NCBI GenBank assembly: GCA_013076295.1
Contig: RQOL01000718.1
Coordinates: forward strand, 4,216,001 to 4,280,000
Source: Sanderia malayensis
Lineage: Eukaryota; Cnidaria; Scyphozoa; Semaeostomeae; Pelagiidae
DNA length: 64,000 nt
Direction: 5' to 3'
The translations under genes were made by a program, and so were the position numbers. Of this stretch, positions 1 to 10,864 are shown one piece after another. Under the pieces are notes generated by a model. The model was not told the DNA's origin. It saw only the letters and a list, made by a program, of their open reading frames with translations, and ran no database searches. Every line of letters starts with the position of its first letter. Position 1 is the first letter of the stretch.

Positions 1-1396
1 CCGTCGCTAGAGACATCAAGCTAAGGGGGTGCGAGTTCTCGATTTGCCGATTGGTGGGCGTGGTTTTCTGGGCGTGGCTAGTGTGGCATGCTGGCTAGAA
101 AGCATGGTTGAAATGGTGCCCTTTCCTTTATTCCATTTTTATGTAGAATGTTCATTATCAAATTCGCAATACAGATGTATACGTTCTTTTAATATAGTTA
201 TGTGTTGTTAGTGTCTCCCTAATGGTTGCCGCCTAAGGGTGAGGAAATTTTTCAATTCTAATGCTTCCAGACTGCTGCAAGATGCAATCTTCCTTCCTTT
301 ATTCCTTTTTATTGCCTAGAATGATCATTTTCAAAAACTTGCAAGGTAGAGATATGTTTGTATGTTCTTCAGATATATATAATATAGCTACACGTTTTTT
401 ATTTTATAAGAAACCGCTTTATAAGAAACTCACTAATGAAATTTGGATAAAAGAACAATATATATTTTGTTCTATTGTTTTCTTTGACAATAGAGAACAA
501 TAGAAAATTTAAGAAACTCTTTACTGGTAGAGCTGGAGTTGTATGTGATACAGTAAATAGTGGTACCCGCCTTTACAAATTTTTTATGTATTCATAATTT
601 TGAGTTCATCTGTCAAAACAAACAAATGTGTTTTTAAAATGTTTCACTGTTTTATTTTAACTACCTTCACAAGCGAATTGGCTATCAAAGAGCTTATGCA
701 GCCTGAAATGACATATCGATATTTTATGGAAATGGAGAGAAAAAGATCTGAGTATCACCATGAATCACGATTTCTGTTGCTTTTAATTAAGCACCAAATG
801 ATTTTTGTTCAACGTGACGTCAGTATGAACCAAGCTATTGTTCTTCAACTATTGTTCTCTGAGCAAGAGTTGCCTGCTGAAACAGTGTCTGGCCAAAATC
901 TTTTCAAAATAACGGATTCCTACATTCAAGAACTTCCCAATGAAGCAGAACAGGAAGCGCAATTTCGAACACCCTGGGGGAGCGTGAAAATGTTCGAATT
1001 ACATAGAGTTCGAATTACACGAGTTCGAACTATGCAGATTTGACTGTATGTCATTTTAGGCTGCATAAGCCCATTAACTCAAATTGATTTTTGTAAGATT
1101 AAAATGTTTTCTTGTAGGTTTCATAACTTTCAACGAGAAGATTTTTCCAGAGCCCCCAAAACACGGTAAAGGCTCTATTGAACCCCCTGGGGCTTGATAT
1201 TCAAGAAGAGTTGTTGATGGAAAGGGGTGCTTAATAAAATTGTTAAATAAGCTTCAGAAAAATGTTTCTGTAACTTAACTGCAAAGTAATTTTTATGAAC
1301 ATTTTGTTTTAATCAATCACATCTTCATCATTGGGTTTTTATAATATCTTTACGATTTTCTTTACAAATGCCCACCCCACGACAAAATTGACCTAC
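1..1396. other. No recognisable gene; diverged repeats
   Basis: I see no gene that I can name here. About 119-205 and 286-392 look like a diverged direct duplication (both contain a CCTTTATTCC stretch followed by TAGAATG and ATCA). 395-515 carries TAAGAAAC motifs that recur in inverted-repeat elements at 20.9 kb and 49.8 kb. An open frame at 600-1043 (147 codons) ends in sequence (about 960-1048) that resembles a dispersed TTCGAATTA repeat also present at 47.8 kb, so it is probably not a gene. Confidence 0.5.
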
Positions 1397-1563
1397 CAGC
1401 ATGGGCGGTCTGGCCCGGGTGGCAAAGTGGCAATCGCCACCCGGGTCTTCTGATTTTTAATGCAAACTAAAACTACGGGCCCTTTTCGAAGACTTGGACA
1501 ACCCTAAACCGGGCCCCTTTGGTTTGCCAGCCACCCTGCAATTGTGATGCCAAACCGCCCCTG
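1397..1563. mobile_element. Short hAT-like inverted-repeat element
   Basis: The ends read CAGCATGGGCGGTCTGGC and, on the other strand, CAGGGGCGGTTTGGC, which look like hAT-type terminal inverted repeats (CAG start, GC-rich). About 20 bases inside the left end is a second inverted repeat built on CCCGGGTGGC and GCCACCCGGG. A target duplication is not convincing: TGACCTAC on the left against GACTAGTT on the right. The length of about 167 bp fits a MITE. Confidence 0.45.
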
Positions 1564-1689
1564 GACTAGTTTGAATCGCTTTGACAACAGCCTGTATGGC
1601 CTTGTTACACAATGACCTTTTACATAAAACCTGCCTGTAAAAGCGTTGCGAAATGAGTTTTAGCTTTTCCACCAGATTTCAGTCTAATT

Positions 1690-2040
1690 GCTGCTGCGTA
1701 GCGGAGCGAAGCGAAGCGGCTGCGCAGCAGAATATATCGAGTCCTAATCGTGGCTTATCTGCTGGATATTAACTTTTATTCGTGGCCAGAATCGAGAAGG
1801 ACCAAAAAAGGGCATTTTTATTTTGACATGAACACAGGAGTTGCTTTCTTGTCGTCGAGATAAGTTGATAAAAATGAATGCCTGCAAGTGGAAGAGAAAA
1901 GCTGTGCGGAAGTATAGTAGGTCCCCAAAATGATTGCATCATTATTTGCACAATCATTGTGTATTTTAGGAATGTTGAAAGTAATCCCGGTCCAGAAAAT
2001 CCTGATTTTAGATTTCAATTTTTTGATGTGCATTTAATTT
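1690..2040 (+). mobile_element. Retroelement fragment with decayed 2A-like motif (copy 1)
   Basis: This stretch aligns with 10865-11405. Both begin with an imperfect palindrome (GCTGCTGCG ... CGCAGCAG). Both share a stretch starting ATGAATGCCTGCAAGTGG and both end with GATGTGCATTTAATTTAG. At about 1971-1997 one frame reads RNVESNPGP, one residue away from the 2A consensus D-x-E-x-N-P-G-P. 2A-like peptides are known in the 5' open frames of some non-LTR retrotransposons of marine invertebrates, which is the basis for calling this a retroelement piece. No reverse transcriptase is present. The identification is inferred. Confidence 0.45.
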
Positions 2041-2341
2041 AGTTTTCTTTTCAACCTGGATTTCCTCGATTAAGCGACCTCTTGTGTAAGCGCCTCATCA
2101 ACAGACCATTTTATTAAATAAGCGCCCCCTTGAATAACCACTCCCTTCGAATAAGAGCAAAAGAGCCGGTGTTATTAAGCGTGTTATTGAGGAAATGCGG
2201 TATCTATCAATGAATGAAACTTGTGGTGCCTGGTGCTTTTTGTCCTTGAATGGCGCCCTCGATGATGCGATCCATCATGCGCTCGCCCAATTGCTTTGCA
2301 GCTCAAATTGTAACGTTTTAATTCTTGTTTTCTTTTTCAAG

Positions 2342-4211
2342 GAGAAACAGATTCAGTCGTTGCTGACGAGACCCGGAGAAACATTAATTTGCTATGCTGC
2401 TTTTCCAAGGTACGCTACACTCAAGCTTTTCGGCAGTTATTTGCGAGATAAGTTGTTGAGATTTTGAGATTGATGTTAATACATGTGCATACTTTGACTT
2501 TGAAATCGAATTAATAAACTACGCATGTGTAGAACCTAAGACTTGGGATTATTTGAGGCAAGCCCCAATTTATCTCCTTTACAAAACTATTTCACGCGTA
2601 GTCTTTCGTTACAAAGGAGTATAGCTTTTAATCTTTGCATATATGTAGCTAAGATGTATTTCATGTTCTTACACTTTGTTCATCTTACAGGATTGGTTGC
2701 CAGGCTTTTATTGAACCAATCGATCCAGCCAGCCCTGAGCACAATACGATCACGAGGTCTCTTTATTATCCAGACGAGACTATCCACCATTCTCAACCGA
2801 GATTTGCGTAAGAATTCCATTGAACTATACTAATGCTCTGCGCTGCTATTTTCTATCAATTTGCACGGGCTGGGCTTTGGCTCTGCAACATAGATATAGT
2901 GCAGCAAATGACGTAGAGCATGCATACAATATTCCCACTACACCCACTTAATTCACCTTGGTTTGTTGTCTAGAAGACTGCAGTTTTACAATGATCACAG
3001 CATAGGTCTGGCCACACACAGTTCTGAACATTGGAAGCCAGATGAATTAATCTACATTCATTTTATGTTTTCAACAGAAATCTCAGTCAAAGTATTCGCC
3101 ACCGAAGAGGCCGAAAACAGATCATTAATGTACCAGGTTTGAATGCAATATAAAATTCTATTGATGTCAAATTTTCAGTTGTTTTGTACGTTATATATCT
3201 ACCAAGTACCATTCCCTCTTTTATTGATTCGTAGTGTTTAAAGACGAGAGAGCACTCCAGACCTATTTCTGACAGATTTATCAAACGATGACGGAGAGGG
3301 GGCAATTGCATCGCTACCTGATCATGTGTACCTTGATTGCATGGGATTTGGCATGGGATGCTCTTGTTTACAGGTATTATAGGCTTCCATATACCTCTCC
3401 ATAGTGACCCTCTATGCCTTATATTGCTGTCAGAGAATGGTATAAGGTATAAGTGCAGTATAGTATAGTATAGTATAGTATAGTATAGTATTTTATCGTG
3501 TTGTATAGTGTAGCATAGTATAGTATAGTATAGTATAGTATAGTATAGTATAGTATAGTATAGTATAGTATAGTATAGTATAGTATAGTATAGTATAGTT
3601 TAGTATAGTATAGTATATAGTATGGTAGGTTACGTATGGCATATCTGTAGACTATGTTTGTAGAGTATATTTGCTTTTAGCATTTGCTTTTTCATTAAGT
3701 ATAATGCCAATCGAGTCAACCCCGCTATTCATAGTAACAGATGTCTTGATACGAATACTATAATACTTCTACCTACATCAATGCTACTGGCACAATAGAC
3801 TCCCTTCCCATAGGCTTAGATCAAGACCTATTTCAACTGTTTCAATCTGATCAAATTTGAATCTGTTTTGTTTTGAACCTTTTCCATTTGATCCAAGGTG
3901 GATATCTCAAGCATTTTGTATCGAAGAGGCCACAGTACTGTATGACCAGCTTATTGTACTTGCTCATATCATGGTAGGCATAAGAATTGTCGTTTGATTC
4001 ACCATCCACTGTCACAAAAAGACGCTTTGCAACAATTTCCAAGAGTCCCCAGTAAGATTAAGAAAACCGGTGCACATTTTGCTTTCTTTTGCAGTTGTCC
4101 TTGTCGGCTGCTTCGCCCGCATATAGAGGTACTCTCGTCGATCTTGACTGCCGATGGAGCATTATATCAGGATCTGTTGATGACAGAACCAGGGAGGAGC
4201 TTGGGGAAGTG
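2342..4211 (+). pseudogene. GCLC: Glutamate-cysteine ligase catalytic subunit fragment
   Basis: Glutamate-cysteine ligase makes gamma-glutamylcysteine, the first step of glutathione synthesis. Six exon-like blocks match the middle of animal GCLC in order: 2342-2409 (ends in FPR), 2691-2807 (GCQAF...YYPDE), 3078-3136 (SIRHRRGRK...INVP), 3235-3373 (PDHVYLDCMGFGMG), 3898-3973 (EEATVLYDQL) and 4095-4211 (LSAASPAYRG...DCRW...SVDDRTREE). Each has plausible AG and GT borders, so this is a duplicated genomic copy, not a processed one. Two lesions are visible: exon 4 appears to have two extra bases in a GAGAGAGC run, leaving the conserved VFKD start out of frame with the rest, and exon 5 is 76 bases long where 75 would keep frame. 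The N-terminal exons and the whole C-terminal half are missing; a SINE-like element follows within 20 bases of the last exon. It is most likely non-functional. Confidence 0.8.
3455..3625. repeat. (ATAGT)n microsatellite
   Basis: A pentanucleotide array of TAGTA units with a few interruptions, near 3495-3525 and at the 3' end. It lies in the intron between exons 4 and 5 of the GCLC fragment. Confidence 0.95.
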
Positions 4212-4228
4212 GTGAGCTCACATAGCAC

Positions 4229-4923
4229 CTATATAATATATCTGCCTGCTTTTATGTGCATCTCTGTGATTTATGCTGCGTGGCAGAAGTGTGCTTTGCT
4301 GGATGATTGCTCGGCCAATTGCGCAAATCCAGAATGGAAGCTTCGTTGTTTACTCTCTTGTTAGTTCAACTCTTGTGGCGTAGTGGTTGGCACTTGTGCT
4401 TGCCACTCGTGGGGTCGCGGATCGATTCCACCGAGCTCCACTTGAAGTTGAGTTGAAGATGAGTGGAAATTAAATGAGGGCCGGTACGCCGGGGATCTAC
4501 AAGAGAAGGTAGATCCCCGGCGTACCGGGACTTTTCGTCTTTCCGAGAGAATGATTTTCCGACAGAAACGCCGAAAAACCATCCGCGTATCGTACTCAAC
4601 TACTAACTCTGTTGGTACACCGGGGTGACGAGGCCAACAGTGCCGGTCTGTTCATATATATCCAGCGACATCTGCTTGGTGACTCGCCACCAATAGATAT
4701 AGTCACGTCAAATTACTGTCTGGAATTGTGTGCACAGATATTCTAGTTGTGGGCATGATTGTCGATACGCATGCATATCTGCATCATCATGCGCATCGTT
4801 GATTCAGTGACAAGTTACTTGATTGGATATTAAACACAACTGCTATTTATTTATTGTCTTCAACACTGCACAAATAAACATTATTGTTACATACACCCGA
4901 GCAGCACCCACCTACATTTTGTC
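4229..4923 (+). mobile_element. Composite tRNA-derived SINE-like element, copy A
   Basis: This copy aligns over almost its full length with the reverse strand of 36327-36993, and its middle with 49107-49575. An internal pol III-type promoter is visible: box A TGGCGTAGTGG at 4376 and a box B-like GGATCGATTCC at 4419. A perfect 20-bp stem follows (4481-4500 with 4509-4528) around the 8-base loop AAGAGAAG. The 5' end is taken from copy B. About 145 bases precede box A, which is longer than a standard tRNA-headed SINE, so it may be a composite. It lies just after the GCLC fragment. Confidence 0.7.
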
Positions 4924-5123
4924 TACAGCCAGTTTAAAGTTTAAAGTTTTGCCAGCTCTTTCCATTCACCTCAATATCGTAGATGCCGTCACATTATGCA
5001 CTGGATCCACAATGCACTGCTGAACTCAATAGCTGAATCGTAATTGGAGAAATCTGAAATCTGAAAAGAGGTATGAGCTCCACACTAAAAGGTTCAAAGT
5101 TGAAGTACTTTGAAAAGTTTATC

Positions 5124-7090
5124 ATGCCTAAAACAAGTGTTCGATATGCTCAAAAATTCTCACACACATGGCAAAATGATCCTGATTTCAAAGGCAACTA
5201 TCTTTCAAATTGTTTTCAAGGCTGTGGTTAAAATCTTAATATTTGATTGCTCTCATCATATCACTCTTTTGTTAATTTTAGAATGGCTGGTTCCAGTTGA
5301 AGGGGACAAAATCAAAGCGTTTTGTAAACTTTGCAAAACTGAGCTAAAAACTCACAAGAATGACTTGCGAAAGCATGCCACTGCTTCAATGCATAAAAGT
5401 AAAATAGCCAAAAATGAAAACCTGTCTATGATCCGACCCATCGAACAATCATTCAGGTCCGTACTCTCAGAATCGCGAAAAATTGCAGAAATCCGGACAG
5501 CAGTTTTTGTCGGAAAACATACAGCTTTACGTTCTGTTGTTCACCTCATTCTACTGTTGTCGTCCATCTTCCCAGACTCAACCATCGCTGCCAACCTCAA
5601 AATGCATCGCACAAAGTGTACTGGACTGATTTTCAACCTTATTTCGCCCTGATTTTTTGATGAGCTGATGGCAGACATTAGCGACAGTTTCTACAGTCTA
5701 ATTGTCGACGAATCCACTGATGTCAGTCAGAAAAAGAAGTTGGCAATTTGCATCCGTTACTATAGTCAGTCGAAGCAATGCATCAGAACAACTTTCCTGA
5801 AGATGGTAAACCTTAGTGTTTCCGCAACATCGGATGTAATAGGACGCCATAAGAAGGACCTTGGAAGAATCTGGCTTAAGTCTTAAAAAGATTATTGGTA
5901 TCGGCGTGGATGGGTGCAGCACAATGGTAGGAATTCACCACAGTATGTCTACCTATTTTAAAAACTTGGTCTCAGAAATCGTAATATTCAAATGTGTATG
6001 CCACAGTCTACAACTCGCAGCCAGCAAAGCAGCAGACGTCATGCCAGATCATCTTGACTTCATGGTGAGTGAGTCGTATAACTTGTTCGCACACAGCACA
6101 AAACGCCTCATAGGGTACAAAGAGCTCCATAAAACAATAACAAACGAAATCCCAAACAAGCTTCTCCAGCTGAGTGCGACAAGATGGATGAGTCGCTACG
6201 AGTGCATAAGAAGAATAATCGACCAATGGGAACCTCTCATGCTATGTTTTAGAATGGCAGCTTCAGGTGAGGAGAAATGCTATACTGCCCGACAGCTTTC
6301 TAGCATGTTTCAAGATTCAAGAAATTATGTTTATTTGGTGTTCCTTGAAGGTGTTCTGAAGGATTTTTCAAGAATAAGCAAACTCTTTGAAATTGCCGAC
6401 GCTGATGTTGTCCGTCTTGGTGGAGATCTACTTGATTTCTATCAACCCATGCTACAGCAAGTAGTGATCCCGAGCAGGCTTCAAAAGGTCAAACAGAAAG
6501 ACATTTTTAATTACGACTCTGACAAAGACTTGATGCCTGTAAGCTGCATTCATTTTGGATATGCATTTATCAGCAGTGCAGAGCGCTTGAACATATTGGA
6601 GGAGGACATTAAAGATATCAAAGAACGATGCTTGGAGTTCCTTGTCAAGGCAATAGAGGAAGTTCAACAGAGAATTCCAGAAAATGCTACGGTATTTCAA
6701 GCTGTGGCAAGCTTCTCTCCAAAAGAGATAAGCCAAATGCAAGATTTAACGAAATTAGCAAAGCGCTTTAAGAATATTTCGCCAGATATCGATGCCGTAA
6801 ATAAGGAGTTAAGACAAATAAAATTAATAGATGTTCCTGAAAAATTGAAAGATGATCCTGTCAAGTTTTTGAGCCAGTTCAAGCAGTATAAAGATGCAGC
6901 GGGCGAGTGCAGATTCAATAACGTGGCCGAACTTGCATTGAGTCTATACTCATTACCTTACTCAAATACTGAAGTAGAGCGAATCTTTTCAAGAATGAAC
7001 CACCTTCAAAGCAAAGTCCGCAACAACATGGCAAGCCCCACCACACATGCATTACATTTATCCCTCTTACAACAAATTGCTTTAGTTTGA
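5124..7090 (+). pseudogene. hAT-superfamily transposase, inactivated
   Basis: hAT transposases cut and paste DNA elements with 8-bp target duplications. Starting at ATG 5124, a short first exon (to 5193) appears to join 5282 through an 88-base intron with a GC donor. This join gives the phrase DFKEWLVPVEGD, followed by a CKLC...H...H zinc finger of BED type. Downstream come VDESTDVSQKKKLAI (about 5704), GIGVDGCSTMVG (about 5897), CVCHSLQL, SATRWMSRYE and the C-terminal dimerisation region PYSNTEVERIFS (about 6958). The reading frame is broken by a TGA at 5650-5652 and by a one-base frame change near 5842. I did not find convincing terminal inverted repeats. The copy looks fairly recent but dead. 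Confidence 0.85.
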
Positions 7091-7262
7091 AATTATGCAC
7101 ATTGAATTATTTTCCAAAACTTGATATTCAAAATTTCAAAACATAATCCCAAAAAGTTCAAACATATTACTGGTTTACTATTTTGTTCGTCTTTTCAGAT
7201 GTTATTTAAAGTAGATCAAAGGTTTTACTTCTTCCTTCCATTCACTTCAATATTGCACGCTC

Positions 7263-10200
7263 ACATGATTCACAATGCTGAAACTTGATTGGACAAATCT
7301 AAGAAGTATGGGTTTTACACAGGGCCTGTTCCAGAAAATTTTCTTCGGGGGGTGTAAGCTCTTATGTACCGAGCAATTTAAAAAAAAACCTTACCACAAA
7401 ACCATATAAACTTTCGTAACATAATTTTACCGACCAAAAATCGAAATTTACCGAGTAAATCGCTAAAACTCAATTCTTGGGGGGTGTCACACCCCCACAC
7501 CCCCCCATAGAACCGGCCCTGGTTTTACAACTGTACAGCATGGCTTTGCAAATGGGAAAATGACAACGAGAAACAAGATGGACGACACGCTGAAAAGAGA
7601 CGAAAAGAAAAAATGATTAAACCCAAGGTATTCATGAAGGCCACGTCTCTTTTTACATTCACATCTCTGATTTATTGTCTGTGGAAAAATGGTTAATTAA
7701 GGATTCTTTTGCTCCTTTATTCAAGATATTTTGTGCTAAGTTTCTTCAACTCCCAGAAGACTTAACTGATTGAATATAGCTTTTAAAATGTTGTACGAGG
7801 GGATATAATAAACATTGACCAGTAGGTGCTCATTCAAATATTCATTGTCATTCAAAACGTTTATTGTCTTGTGACATTGCAATTCATAAATTGTCAGCAT
7901 AGTGTTATTTCCATGGCAATTTGGTCCCTTAGTCCCCTAGCAATGAGTATAAATGTTTGAGTAACGTACAGCTTTTTCTTTCAGTCTCTTCAAGTAAAAG
8001 AAGCGTGCGGATGGTGTGCTGTGGAAAGAAAACAACTTCACTGGTTCAACTTCGACACTATCTAGGCCATGGTCTTTGATTCACACGAACGAAGCAAAGT
8101 GTTCAGTTCGAATCTTTACTTCAAGCTCAAGTTGGCTTTGTGTTTGGCAATTCTTGCAAGTCTGATACAAAATCTACAAAAGTTAAGTATAGTATTTTGA
8201 TCTCGTCGAGAAGAAATGCTTTCGTCGTCTTTCGGTATTTAGAGTCTTTGCCTTTCCTTGCATTTCTGAGCTTCGGCGAATGGGCCTAATTATCAACATG
8301 AGTAAATTATTCATTATGCATTCTGCAATACTTCCCTGCAGTGAACGCAAAGGAAGATAAAGCCAATGTGAACCGATGCCTCTTTGATATTATGAATATT
8401 CAAGCTCTTTGACTTACACAAATAAATTATGTCATGCCTATATGTTATATGTTATGCCTATATGTTACCTATTATGTTTAATGTCAATATTTGCAATTAT
8501 TTTTTAGGTGGAAGGGACGAAGAAGAAAAAGACAAAGAAGAATTAAAAAGAAGAAAAAGACAAAGAAGAATTAAAAAGAAGACATCACTCTATTATTGTT
8601 ATATAAAATGTTGTTGTTGTGCCTCGTTTCTTGTTGCATTCTCTTACATTTTTTAAATGAAGTAAGATAAGTAAGTCTAGGTAGCATTTAGGATAAGGTA
8701 GTATAACATAATATAATATAGCTTTTAATCAAGTAGTATAATAAGCGTAATTAGATGTGCGCACTAGTTATTTTCTTCTCCAAATAGTGGAGAAGAGAAA
8801 GGCAGGCGCAGAAAAGGCAGGCACAGGAGAAAGGCAGGCACAGGAGAAGCAAGCGGAGGAGAAGCAGGCAGATAGATTGAGGTAGGTATTGATTGAAGTC
8901 TGGTGGGAGAAGGGGAGAGTGCGAACGGGAGAAGAGGGAGAGAGCGTGAACGAGAGAGAAGCCTGGTGAGAGAAGAGGGAGGGAGTGTGAACGGGAGAGA
9001 AGTTTGGTGAGAGAAGGGGAGAGTGTGAACGGGAGAAGAGAGAGAGGGAGAGAGAGAGAGAGAAGGCAAGTACGTGCCATGTTTAAGCAAATTGCAGGTA
9101 TATGGAGCTATATACGCTTTTTGACGCAACATTTTAAAGCCCCTCACCCGCCCCTTCTTTACTAACCCGCCCGGTCACCTCCTCCTCTGCCTCTCCCGTT
9201 CACACTCTCTCACCAAACTTCTCCCCCGTTCACGCTCTCCCTTTCGCACTCTCCCCTTCTCCCACCAGACTTCAATCAATACCTACCTCAATCCATCTCC
9301 CTGCTTCTCCTCCGCTTGCTTCTCCTGTGCCTGCCTTTTCTGCGCCTGCCTTTCTCTTCTCCACTATTTGGAGAAGAAAATAACTAGTGCGCACATCTAA
9401 TTACGCCTATTATACTACTTGATTAAAAGCTATATTATATTATGTTATACTACCTTATCCTAAATGCTACCTAGACTTACTTATCTTACTTCATTTAAAA
9501 AATGTAAGAGAATGCAACAAGAAACGAGGCACAACAACAACATTTTATATAACAATAATAGAGTGATGTCTTCTTTTTAATTCTTCTTTGTCTTTTTCTT
9601 CTTTTTAATTCTTCTTTGTCTTTTTCTTCTTCGTCCCTTCCACCTAAAAAATAATTGCAAATATTGACATTAAACATAATAGGTAACATATAGGCATAAC
9701 ATATAACATATAGGCATGACATAATTTATTTGTGTAAGTCAAAGAGCTTGAATATTCATAATATCAAAGAGGCATCGGTTCACATTGGCTTTATCTTCCT
9801 TTGCGTTCACTTCAGGGAAGTATTGCAGAATGCATAATGAATAATTTACTCATGTTGATAATTAGGCCCATTCGCCGAAGCGATATCAGAAATGCAAGGA
9901 AAGGCAAAGACTCTAAATATCGAAAGACGACGAAAGCATTTCTTCTCGACGAGATCAAAATACTGTACTTAACTTTTGTAGATTTTGTATCAGACTTGCA
10001 AGAATTGCCAAACACAAAGCCAACTTGAGCTTGAAGTAAAGATTCGAACTGAACACTTTGCTTCGTTCGTGTGAATCAAAGACCATGGCCTAGATAGTGT
10101 CGAAGTTGAACCAGTGAAGTTGTTTTCTTTCCACAGCACACCACCCGCACGCTTCTTCTACTTGAAGAGATTGAAAGAAAAAGCTGTACGTTACTCAAAC

Positions 10201-10718
10201 ATTTATACTCATTGCTAGGGGACTAAGGGACCAAATTGCCATGGAAATAACACTATGCTGACAATTTATGAATTGGAATGTCACAAGACAATAAACGTTT
10301 TGAATGACAATGAATATTTGAAAGAGCACCTACTGGTCAATGTTTATTATATCCCCTTGCACGGCATTTTAAAGCTATATTCAATCTATGGAAACATTCT
10401 ATCAAGTATTCATGCAAAGTTAAGTCTTCTAGGAGTTGAAGAAACTTAGCAAGAAATATCTTGAATAAAGGAGCAAAAGAATCCTTAATAAACTATTTTT
10501 CCACAGACAATAAATCAGAGATGTGAATGTAAAAAGAGACGTGGCCTTCATGAATACCTTGGGTTTAATCATTTTTTTCTTTTCGTCTCTTTTCAGAGTG
10601 TCGTCCATCTTGTTTCTCGTCGTCCATCATTTTCCCATTTGCAAAGTCATGCTGTACAGTTGTAGAACCCATACTTCTTAGATTTGTCCAATCACGTCTC
10701 GGCATTGTGAATCATGTA
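7263..10718. repeat. 3.45-kb palindrome (long inverted repeat)
   Basis: The left arm (about 7263-9065) and the right arm (about 9175-10718) are near-identical reverse complements; spot checks show roughly one or two mismatches per hundred bases. A spacer of about 100 bases separates them. Each arm contains GAGTATAAATGTTTGAG (left about 7947, mirrored near 10203), an ATG-led small open frame starting MVFDSHERSK (left about 8069), and an identical 75-codon frame at 8429-8656 (+) and 9495-9722 (-) with a cysteine cluster and a Lys/Arg/Glu-rich centre. Near the axis the arms become purine-rich (GAGAGA, GGCAGGCACAGGAG) on one strand. The only large difference is a 202-base insertion in the left arm. 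It may be a foldback element or a recent inverted duplication; an assembly artefact cannot be excluded. Confidence 0.9.
7320..7521. mobile_element. hAT-type MITE inserted in the palindrome arm
   Basis: The ends are CAGGGCCTGTTCCA and (reverse complement) CAGGGCCGGTTCTA, and the element is flanked on both sides by the 8-bp direct repeat GTTTTACA (7312-7319 and 7522-7529). The matching position in the right arm (about 10670) has no insert. Terminal CAGGG and an 8-bp duplication are hAT hallmarks. There is no coding capacity at 202 bp. Confidence 0.9.
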
Positions 10719-10864
10719 ACTACACCTATGGAATGAAAAAACTTGTAAAACCTGTTTCAAAACAAGAACTGGACGAGTCTTAATGCAATCTATTGAGAGT
10801 AGTGGTTCGAGTAAATTAAAATAAAATAACTAAATCCAAAAGAATTCTGCTAGGAGAACAAGAT

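Noticed and set aside
600..1043. 147-codon open frame
   Set aside because: No domain, and the end lies in a dispersed TTCGAATTA repeat also seen at 47.8 kb.
3235..3250. Use of a downstream acceptor to rescue GCLC exon 4
   Set aside because: Splicing after GACGAG would restore frame but drop the conserved VFKD, and exon 5 would still be out of frame, so pseudogene remains the better reading.
3455..3625. CRISPR-like regular repeats
   Set aside because: A plain (ATAGT)n microsatellite without spacers. No CRISPR array is expected or seen in this eukaryotic DNA.
4376..4430. Possible tRNA gene
   Set aside because: Box A and B-like motifs are present, but there is no cloverleaf and the unit is repeated with a long non-tRNA body, so it is a SINE-like head.
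8751..9147. Overlapping minus-strand open frames of 109 and 127 codons (Ser/Leu/Pro-rich)
   Set aside because: They are translations of the purine-rich GAGAGA tract near the palindrome axis, with low complexity in every frame.
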